Positions 15,572 through 22,095 of a DNA stretch of 49,867 nucleotides are shown here, piece after piece (position 1 is the stretch's first letter; the number at the start of each line of letters is the position of its first letter). A program made the translations under genes and the position numbers. The notes beneath the pieces are model-generated. The model made no database searches, was not told the origin of the DNA, and saw only the letters and a list, made by a program, of their open reading frames with translations. Source of the stretch: an uncultured Salinisphaerales bacterium (GTDB taxonomy: Bacteria; Pseudomonadota; Gammaproteobacteria; Nevskiales; OUC007); NCBI GenBank assembly GCA_937896565.1, contig CALBOV010000343.1, forward strand, positions 1-49,867, given 5' to 3'.

Positions 15572-17968
15572 ATGAACGCACCACAAGACATGTCGAAGCT
15601 GGACCGGGGGGTAATGGCCTACGGACGGTGGGTGACGAATCACCCCTGGCTCACGCTGCTGCTCTCACTGATCGCCGTCGCCGCATTCAGCTACCCGATG
15701 GTCGCCACGGTCGCCGGAACGCCCGGCCCGAAACTGGCGATGAGCAAGGACTACCGGGTGTACTTCGGCCCGGGCAATCCGCAGCTGCAGGCCTTTGATC
15801 AGGTTCAGGATCGCTACACCAAGAACGACAACTCGCTGATCGTCATCGAGCCCACGACCACCGACAACGCCTTCAACCGCGACACCCTGGCGCTGGCCGA
15901 GGAGCTTACGGACCGGGCCTGGGGTCTGGTGTACTCGCTGCGCGTGGATTCGGTGACCAACTATCAGCACACCGAGGCCGAGGGCGATGATCTGCTGGTC
16001 GCCCCGTTGGTGGAAAACGCCGCGTCACTCAGCGATGAAGAGCTGGCTCGCATCCGCGAGATCGCCGTCAACGAGCCACTGCTCATCGGCCGGCTGACCT
16101 CCGAATCGGGCCATGCGGTCGCGGTCAACGTGATCCACCAGCTGCCGGCGCTTGATGACTCCGAAGTCGAGGAGGTCGCCGCCGAGGTTCGCGCCCTGCG
16201 CGACGAGATGCTGGAGAAATACCCGGACCACAACATCTACCTCACCGGCAGCAACTTCATGTCGGTGTCGTTCTCCGAAGCCAGCCAGCAGGACGTCGCG
16301 TCACTGATCCCGCTGATGTATCTGGTGATCATCGTCATCACCTGGGTGCTGCTGCGCTCGATCGTCGGCACGATCGCGACGCTGGCCGTCATCATGACGT
16401 CGATGATGGCGTCGGTCGGGCTCACGGCGTTCGCGGGCATTCATTTCACCCCGCCGTCGATCTCGGCACCGCTGATCGTGTCCACGCTGGCCGTGGCGGA
16501 TTCGATTCACGTGCTCGTGTCGATGTTCGCCAACATGCGCGAGGGCCGCAGCAAGCATGACGCGCTGGTCGACTCGTTGCGCGTGAACTTCATGCCGATT
16601 CTGCTCACCTCGGTCACCACCGCACTGGGATTCCTGTCGATCAATTTCGCCGACAGCCCGCCGCTGCGCGACCTGGGCAACATCGTCGCCATGGGTGTGA
16701 TCGTCGCCTGGCTGCTGTCAGTCAGCCTGCTGCCCGCGGTGATGGTGCTGCTGCGCGTCCGTGTGCCCCGGCACTCCGGCGGGCTGTCCAGGAGCATGGA
16801 GGGCCTCGGGCGTTTCGTGGTGAACCGCCGCGTGCCGGTGCTGATCGGCAGCGTCGCGGTCACCGTGCTGCTATGCGCCCTGGTTCCGCAGAACCAGGCC
16901 AACGAAACCTTCGTGCACTACTTCGACACCAGCGTGAAGTTCCGCACGGACACCGACTGGGTGGCCGAGAACATCACCGGCCTCTACACCATGGAATTCG
17001 ACCTGGAGTCACCCGAGGGCACGGGCGGTGTCACCAACCCCGAATACCTGAAGCAGCTCGACGCGTTCAAGCAATGGTGGATGGAAGACCCGCGGGTCAA
17101 GCACGTCGCCAGCGTGTCGGACATCTTCAAGCGCCTGAACAAGAACATGCACGGCGACGATCCCGCGTACTACCGGATTCCGGATGATCCGGAGCTCGCC
17201 GCGCAGTATCTGCTGCTGTACGAGTTTTCGCTGCCGTTCGGGCTGGATCTCGGCAACCAGATCAACCTGGACAAGTCGGCGACCCGGTTCTTCGTCGCCT
17301 ACGAGCACCTGGACGCCGTCGCGACCCGCAAGATGGTGGCCGATGCCTATGCCTGGCTGGAGACCAACGCCCCCGGCCTGGAAACCATCGGCGTGTCGCC
17401 CGCGGTGATGTTTGCCTACATCGCCGATCGCAATATCAAGAGCATGTTCATCGGCATGCCGGTGGCGCTGATCGGCATCAGCTTCCTGCTCATCCTCGCG
17501 CTGCGCAGCTGGAAGATGGGTCTGTTGTCGCTGGTCCCGAACCTCGTCCCGCTGGGTCTGGCGTTCGGGCTGTGGGGCATCATTGACGGCAAGATCAACT
17601 TCACCATGGCCATCGTGCTGGGCATGACGGTGGGCATCGTCGTCGATGACACCATCCATTTCCTGTCGAAATACCTGCGCGCCCGCCGCGAGCTGGGACA
17701 GTCGCCTCAGGAAGCCATCGTCTACAGCTTCCGCACCGTGGGCACGGCGCTCACCACCACCAGCCTGATTCTGGTCGCCGGATTCGCCGTGCTCGCGCAA
17801 AGCGCGTTTCTGCCCAACAGCGGCATGGCGCAGCTCACCTCGATCGCTATCATCTGCGCCCTGATCGCGGACTTCTTCCTGCTCCCGGTCCTGCTCCTGC
17901 TGGTGGATCGCGAGCGCGCACCGACTTCAGAAACTCCCGAGGAGGACACCCATGCATACGCTCACTAA
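15572..17968 (+). CDS. RND superfamily exporter (MMPL/HpnN-like)
   Basis: A 798-residue inner-membrane exporter with the RND double plan: helix 1 (about residues 23-45), a large periplasmic loop, five helices from about 245, helix 7, a second loop and five final helices from about 630. This is the shorter MMPL-type family, whose known members move lipids or hopanoids rather than drugs. Helix-4 type charges are seen in STLAVADSIHV and in its repeat GIVVDDTIHFLSKYL. The last 17 bases overlap the next gene, a LolA-like protein, an arrangement that recurs in many proteobacteria. Cargo unknown. Confidence 0.92.
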   Translation: MNAPQDMSKLDRGVMAYGRWVTNHPWLTLLLSLIAVAAFSYPMVATVAGTPGPKLAMSKDYRVYFGPGNPQLQAFDQVQDRYTKNDNSLIVIEPTTTDNAFNRDTLALAEELTDRAWGLVYSLRVDSVTNYQHTEAEGDDLLVAPLVENAASLSDEELARIREIAVNEPLLIGRLTSESGHAVAVNVIHQLPALDDSEVEEVAAEVRALRDEMLEKYPDHNIYLTGSNFMSVSFSEASQQDVASLIPLMYLVIIVITWVLLRSIVGTIATLAVIMTSMMASVGLTAFAGIHFTPPSISAPLIVSTLAVADSIHVLVSMFANMREGRSKHDALVDSLRVNFMPILLTSVTTALGFLSINFADSPPLRDLGNIVAMGVIVAWLLSVSLLPAVMVLLRVRVPRHSGGLSRSMEGLGRFVVNRRVPVLIGSVAVTVLLCALVPQNQANETFVHYFDTSVKFRTDTDWVAENITGLYTMEFDLESPEGTGGVTNPEYLKQLDAFKQWWMEDPRVKHVASVSDIFKRLNKNMHGDDPAYYRIPDDPELAAQYLLLYEFSLPFGLDLGNQINLDKSATRFFVAYEHLDAVATRKMVADAYAWLETNAPGLETIGVSPAVMFAYIADRNIKSMFIGMPVALIGISFLLILALRSWKMGLLSLVPNLVPLGLAFGLWGIIDGKINFTMAIVLGMTVGIVVDDTIHFLSKYLRARRELGQSPQEAIVYSFRTVGTALTTTSLILVAGFAVLAQSAFLPNSGMAQLTSIAIICALIADFFLLPVLLLLVDRERAPTSETPEEDTHAYAH

Positions 17969-18743
17969 ATTCAGCTGGCTCGGCGCCCTTGCCATCGGCG
18001 CCGCATTGCCGGTCCATGCGCAGGACGCTGCCCAGCGCGGTCTCGAGATCGCCCAGGAGGCCGACCGGCGCGACACCGGCTGGAGCGACTCCGTGGTCGA
18101 CCTGACCATGACACTGCGCAACAAGAACGGCGACGAATCCGTCCGCGAAATGCGTTCACGGGCGCTCGAAGTCGAGGACGACGGTGACAAGTCGATGATC
18201 ATCTTCGACCAGCCTCGCGACGTTCGCGGCACCGCGCTGCTCACCTATTCGCACAAGACCGGCGACGACGACCAGTGGCTTTACCTGCCGGCGCTCAAGC
18301 GCGTGAAGCGCATCGCCTCCAGCAACAAGTCCGGTCCATTCATGGGCAGCGAGTTCGCCTACGAGGATCTGTCCTCGCAGGAGGTGGAGAAATACACCTA
18401 CAACTTTCTTCGCGAAGAGGAACTCGATGGCGAAAAGGTGTTCGTGATCGAGCGCTTCCCGACCGACGAGAACTCCGGCTACACCAAGCAGGTGGCCTGG
18501 CTGGACCAGGCGGAGTACCGCGTCCGCAAGATCGAGTTCTACGACCGCAAGAACTCGCACCTCAAGACGCTGACCATGCATGAGTTTGACGAGTACCTGG
18601 ACGAGTACTGGCGCCCGGGCCGGATGGAGATGGTCAATCACCAGACCGGCAAGTCGACGACGCTGACCTTCGCCAACTATGCCTTCCAGGAAGGCCTGGA
18701 TGATCGCGACTTCGACCAGTCCGCGCTGAAACGCGCCCGCTAG
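17952..18743 (+). CDS. Periplasmic outer membrane lipoprotein-sorting (LolA-like) protein
   Basis: A 263-residue exported protein: signal peptide about residues 1-23 (ends PVHAQ), then a LolA/LolB-like half-barrel family usually encoded beside MMPL-type RND pumps. Typical stretches are SMIIFDQPRDVRGTALLTY, QWLYLPALKRVKRI and SGPFMGSEFAYEDL. Such proteins are thought to carry a lipid between the inner-membrane pump and the outer membrane. GAGGAGG sits seven bases before the ATG, inside the end of the RND gene, so the two are coupled. Cargo is unknown. Confidence 0.9.
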   Translation: MHTLTKFSWLGALAIGAALPVHAQDAAQRGLEIAQEADRRDTGWSDSVVDLTMTLRNKNGDESVREMRSRALEVEDDGDKSMIIFDQPRDVRGTALLTYSHKTGDDDQWLYLPALKRVKRIASSNKSGPFMGSEFAYEDLSSQEVEKYTYNFLREEELDGEKVFVIERFPTDENSGYTKQVAWLDQAEYRVRKIEFYDRKNSHLKTLTMHEFDEYLDEYWRPGRMEMVNHQTGKSTTLTFANYAFQEGLDDRDFDQSALKRAR

Positions 18744-18753
18744 GACCACGCGC

Positions 18754-19557
18754 ATGACCGACACCAGCTTTGCCGCCCTGCTGGGCGGCCCGGACCCGTC
18801 CGCCCGGCAGACCTTCCGGTTCACCGAGGACTGGGGGCAGGGTCGCGCGATCTACGGTGGTCTGATCGGCGCCGCGTTGTACAAGACCATGCGCGGGCAC
18901 GTTCCGGCCGACCGACTGCTGCGGGCGATGACCGTCGCCTTCGTCGGGCCGGTCGCCCCGGAGGCCGCAACGGTCACGGCGACCGTGTTGCGGCAGGGCA
19001 AATCGGTCACGCAGGCCGAGGCCCGCCTGGAGCAGAACGGCCAGGTCTGCGCGACGGCCAACGCCAGCTTCGGAGCGCCGCGCGAATCCGGCGTCGTCGT
19101 ACCCGGCGCACCGCGGCCGGATGCGCCACCGCCCGACAAGGCCTTGATACTGCCGGACATCCCCGGCGTGACCCCGGTGTTCCTGCGCCATTTCGTGCTC
19201 GGCTTGACCGGTGGTCAGGTGCCGTTCTCCGGCGCGGATCAACCCGACTTTTCCGGCTGGTGCCGGCACAAGGAGCCCGCCGGTGACGACGAAGCCGCGC
19301 TGATCGGCCTGCTCGACGTGTGGCCGCCCAGCGTCCTGCCCATGCTCAAGCGCCCCGCGCCGGGGAGTTCGCTGACCTGGTCGCTGGACCTGATTGATCC
19401 GGGTGTCCCTGCCGCCGGCGATGACTGGTGGTTTTACGAGGTGAACACGCAGGGCGCGGCCAACGGATTCGTGCAGGCCGATGCCCGGATGTGGCGCCCG
19501 GATGGCCAGCTGGCGGTGATCAGCCGGCAAACCGCCGTGGTGTTCGACAAGCCGTGA
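18754..19557 (+). CDS. Acyl-CoA thioesterase, double-hotdog family
   Basis: A 267-residue TesB-like/4HBT protein with two fused hotdog domains: the first has IYGGLIGAALYKTM and FVGPVAPEAATVTATVLRQGKS with QAEARLEQNGQVCATANASFG, the second the WWFYEVNTQGAANGFVQADARMW stretch shared with bacterial thioesterases. Such enzymes hydrolyse acyl-CoA to free acid. It is ten bases after the LolA-like gene in the same operon, so it may release or supply the acyl chain handled by the exporter; this link is inference. Confidence 0.88.
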   Translation: MTDTSFAALLGGPDPSARQTFRFTEDWGQGRAIYGGLIGAALYKTMRGHVPADRLLRAMTVAFVGPVAPEAATVTATVLRQGKSVTQAEARLEQNGQVCATANASFGAPRESGVVVPGAPRPDAPPPDKALILPDIPGVTPVFLRHFVLGLTGGQVPFSGADQPDFSGWCRHKEPAGDDEAALIGLLDVWPPSVLPMLKRPAPGSSLTWSLDLIDPGVPAAGDDWWFYEVNTQGAANGFVQADARMWRPDGQLAVISRQTAVVFDKP

Positions 19558-19582
19558 GCACCGCGCCGTTCAGCGCTGACTG

Positions 19583-19615
19583 AACGCCATGTCGCGCTGC
19601 GACGACATGGCGTTT
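19583..19615 (+). terminator. Hairpin terminator of RND operon
   Basis: A perfect 12-bp stem (AACGCCATGTCG with CGACATGGCGTT), eight-base loop, then TCC with only a short T-run, 25 bp after the thioesterase stop. Likely ends the tetR-RND-LolA-thioesterase transcript. Confidence 0.65.
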
Positions 19616-19640
19616 CCATTAAAATCAATGACTTGGCATC
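19613..19640. repeat. Direct repeat copy 1
   Basis: TTTCCATT-aaaa-TCAATGACTTG followed by GGCATC; the core is an imperfect CATTR-N4-CAATG inverted repeat. A second copy lies 116 bp downstream. Confidence 0.6.
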
Positions 19641-19728
19641 TAGCGACGGGCATGGCGTTGCCCGCTGGCAACAGAAATCCGGGCCCGGTCACCCTCCGGC
19701 ATGGCAGAAAACCCTGGGCAGCACGACA

Positions 19729-19766
19729 TTTTCCATTGTTTTCAATGACTTGAATCATCTGGCATC
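19729..19766. repeat. Direct repeat copy 2
   Basis: TTTCCATT-gttt-TCAATGACTTG, an extra AATCATCT, then GGCATC. The core CATTG-tttt-CAATG is a perfect inverted repeat. Both copies are also preceded by ACGACAT. They lie 70-220 bp before the BON-domain gene and could be regulator sites or an old local duplication. Confidence 0.6.
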
Positions 19767-19835
19767 GGCGTTGCGCTGATGGATGGTGCCGAGACGAACA
19801 CTCGGCGTCTCATCCAACATCCAAGGACGATGCAG

Positions 19836-20495
19836 ATGAAACAGCAGAATTCTCTACATGCCCACGAATCGGCCCGCCGGATTCGCCGCGGTCTCGCGGT
19901 CGCGGGCCTGAGTCTGGCGCCGATGGCGCTGATCGCCGCCCCGGCCACCGCCGATCACCCGCTGATCAGGACCGCCGCGGCCGAATCAACCGGCGGTTCC
20001 GCCGATGAACAGCAAAGCCTCAGCGGCGCCGCATACGACGCATTCCTGGAGGGTCGTCTGGTCACCGCCTACACGATCAACCGCAACCTGAATCCGTTTG
20101 ATCTCAGCGTTGACGTGACCAACCAGAAGGCGACGATCGGAGGCACCGTGGAAACGGAGGCGCAGCGCGCGCTGGCCATCGAGATCGCCGCCGGCATTGA
20201 CCCGATCACCGATGTCGACAACAAGATCAACATCAAGGCCGGCGCCGAGGAAGAAGCCGAGCGCAGCGTCGGCGAGGCCGTTGACGATGCCAGCACGACC
20301 GCCGCGGTGAAGACCCGGCTGCTCTCCAACGATGTCACCAGCGGACTGACCATCGATGTCGACACCCGCGATTCGGTGGTCACGCTGAGCGGTCAGGTCG
20401 ACACGCCGGTTGAATCCGATCTCGCCACGCAGATCGCGATGAACACCGATGGCGTCACCGACGTCGTCAACAAACTCACGGTCGAGATGTCCTGA
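19836..20495 (+). CDS. Exported BON-domain protein (OsmY-like)
   Basis: A 219-residue protein with a long signal peptide (about residues 1-40) and two BON domains, about residues 75-140 and 150-219, each with the family's glycine pattern: VTNQKATIGGTVETEAQRALA and DSVVTLSGQVDTPVESDLA. BON proteins such as OsmY and DolP bind phospholipid membranes and help keep the envelope intact under osmotic or other stress. The start is the second of two nearby ATGs because AAGGA is eight bases upstream of it. An outer-membrane barrel gene follows. Confidence 0.9.
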   Translation: MKQQNSLHAHESARRIRRGLAVAGLSLAPMALIAAPATADHPLIRTAAAESTGGSADEQQSLSGAAYDAFLEGRLVTAYTINRNLNPFDLSVDVTNQKATIGGTVETEAQRALAIEIAAGIDPITDVDNKINIKAGAEEEAERSVGEAVDDASTTAAVKTRLLSNDVTSGLTIDVDTRDSVVTLSGQVDTPVESDLATQIAMNTDGVTDVVNKLTVEMS

Positions 20496-20661
20496 ACCGG
20501 ACCCCGACCTGAGTCCGACTGGCTGTCCGCCCCCGCTTCCTTCCCCGCAGCCAGTCACCAGCCCGGCTCCTGCGCCCCTTGAGCCGGGCACCTATTCGCG
20601 GCTCGACGCCGGACGCGTCGAGCCGCCACCCCGATTCATTTCCGAAAACAAGGAGCAATCC

Positions 20662-21237
20662 ATGAACATGATGTTCAAGACCGCCTGTGCCACCGGACTG
20701 GCCGCCACGCTCTGCGCGCCCGCCGCACTGGCTCAAACCGACTTCGACCCCTACGGTTATGTGGGCGCCGATATCGGCTATTTCCGTGTCGAATCGGAGG
20801 ATTTTCCCGAAGATGACGACAATGTCGAGGACAGCCGCACCAGTTATCGTCTGCGTGTAGGCGGCCGTTTCGCGCCGGTGATCGGCATCGAAGGCGGCTA
20901 CGTGGACTTTGGCGACTACGAGGATGGCGCGGTGGACTACACCGCCGATGGCCTGACACTGGCCGGCGTGCTGTACATCCCGCTGGGTGAACGCGCCTCG
21001 CTGTACGGCAAGCTCGGTGAGCTGTTCTGGGATGCCGAAGCCACCGCCGAAGGCGCCGTGGGCAGCGTATCGCGTGAAACCGACGGCGAAGATGTCTTCT
21101 ATGGCGTCGGCGCCAACCTGCCGCTGGGTGAAGTCGTCGCGCTGAACATCGGCTACGAGCGCTATGCGCTGGACGATGTTGATGTCGATCTCGCCGCGAT
21201 CGGACTCGACCTGCAATTCGGCGGCAGCGGCTACTGA
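20662..21237 (+). CDS. Small outer-membrane beta-barrel protein
   Basis: A 191-residue protein with a signal peptide (residues 1-24, ALAQ cleavage) and alternating aromatic strands typical of eight-stranded OmpA/OmpX-like barrels: YGYVGADIGYFRVE, YRLRVGGRFAPVIGIEGGYVDFGDY, LYGKLGELFWDAEA, ALNIGYERYAL. Predicted loops are very acidic (EDFPEDDDNVEDS). The C-terminus does not end in phenylalanine, which is unusual for a barrel. AAGGAG lies six bases before the ATG, and a terminator follows. Function unknown. Confidence 0.82.
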   Translation: MNMMFKTACATGLAATLCAPAALAQTDFDPYGYVGADIGYFRVESEDFPEDDDNVEDSRTSYRLRVGGRFAPVIGIEGGYVDFGDYEDGAVDYTADGLTLAGVLYIPLGERASLYGKLGELFWDAEATAEGAVGSVSRETDGEDVFYGVGANLPLGEVVALNIGYERYALDDVDVDLAAIGLDLQFGGSGY

Positions 21238-21257
21238 GGGAAACGCGTCCCGATCAG

Positions 21258-21292
21258 AGCGCGCCCGGGCTTCAGGCCCCGGCGCGCTTTTT
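21258..21292 (+). terminator. Intrinsic terminator
   Basis: GC-rich stem AGCGCGCC... with ...GGCGCGCT around a CTTCAGG loop, followed by TTTTT, about 20 bp after the outer-membrane protein stop. Confidence 0.8.
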
Positions 21293-21314
21293 CATGCTCG
21301 GCGACTCTGCGCCG

Positions 21315-21713
21315 CTATCGGAAGGACCCGCCGCGTCCACCGCTCGGGTCGATCAAACCCGGCGACGGTGCCTGCTGACCCGGAACGACGATGGAGGACT
21401 GTTGCTCCCGGCGCATCCGGTTGATGTCCTCGATGGTCTGCTCCAGCGCCGCCCGCGCCGCGTCGGGATACTGGGCAAGCGCATCCTCGAATGTCGGACC
21501 GGGCAGTTCGAAGTTCAGCGGCAGGGCGCCGCCCGGCGTCAGCACGCTGGCCTGACCTTCGAACATGACCGGCCGCGAGCTGTCATCCTCGCCGGTGGCC
21601 GTCACCGGCGTCATCCGCCGGATGGTGCCGGCCTTGCGATCGGTGAAAACGTCCTCGCGATAGAGGTCGGCCTCGTCCAGCTTGAATTCCGGCAGTTCTG
21701 GTTCCTGTGCCAT
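21315..21713 (-). CDS. Conserved hypothetical cytoplasmic protein
   Basis: A 132-residue soluble protein with no signal peptide or membrane segment. The N-terminal half has beta-like character with DRKAGTIRRMTPVTATGE and ASVLTPGGALPLNFEL; a predicted helix follows (DAARAALEQTIEDINRMRREQ) and the tail is flexible and Gly/Pro-rich. The clean composition, ATG start and good frame bias suggest a real gene. I do not recognise a named domain. It stands alone, tail-to-tail with the outer-membrane barrel gene and divergent from the acylase region. Confidence 0.7.
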   Translation of the reverse strand: MAQEPELPEFKLDEADLYREDVFTDRKAGTIRRMTPVTATGEDDSSRPVMFEGQASVLTPGGALPLNFELPGPTFEDALAQYPDAARAALEQTIEDINRMRREQQSSIVVPGQQAPSPGLIDPSGGRGGSFR

Positions 21714-21901
21714 GGTCGATGCTCTGCGCCAAATCGGATTGAGAGGCCGCATACCCTAGTCGATTCCGGTCCGTTTCGGCAGTCACCACGGCGGATTTCC
21801 CGATCAGGGATCACGTTCGTCGGCCGAAAGATGCCGTTGAGGCGCACTTCGCAATTTCCTCATCCGGGCTTGACGTCCGTTTGACATCGACTTGTGCAAG
21901 G

Positions 21902-21993
21902 TAGACGCCATCCAGACGGCTGGGGAGCCGAAAGGGGTGGTACCAACCGCATGTTGGCGGACTGCTGCAAACGCACGGTCCGCCATTTTTTTT
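21902..21993 (+). ncRNA. Candidate short structured RNA ending in a strong terminator
   Basis: In the 383-bp gap between divergent genes, an 8-bp stem TGGCGGAC/GTCCGCCA (21955-21962 and 21978-21985) is followed by eight T residues. No plus-strand gene precedes it. TTGACA lies at 21881-21886 with a poor -10 after 15 bases. Upstream of the stem, CCAAC-cgcat-GTTGG forms an alternative hairpin that shares TGG with the terminator stem, as in attenuators, and GGGGTGGTACC resembles a T-box core. A weak promoter (TACGAT at about 22013) follows the terminator. Either a small RNA or a regulated leader of the acylase gene. Confidence 0.45.
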
Positions 21994-22095
21994 GCCCGTC
22001 GGGGCGATCGAGTACGATATCCCGCACACGGTCCTCACCGGACCGCATAACAACGAAAGCGACGCGGCGTCACGACCGCGAGCGGGAGGAGACAG

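Noticed and set aside
21925-21945. True T-box riboswitch at GGGGTGGTACC.
   Set aside because: Only the core-like string is seen. There is no recognisable Stem I or specifier loop, the downstream gene is not tRNA-related, and T-boxes are rare in this group.
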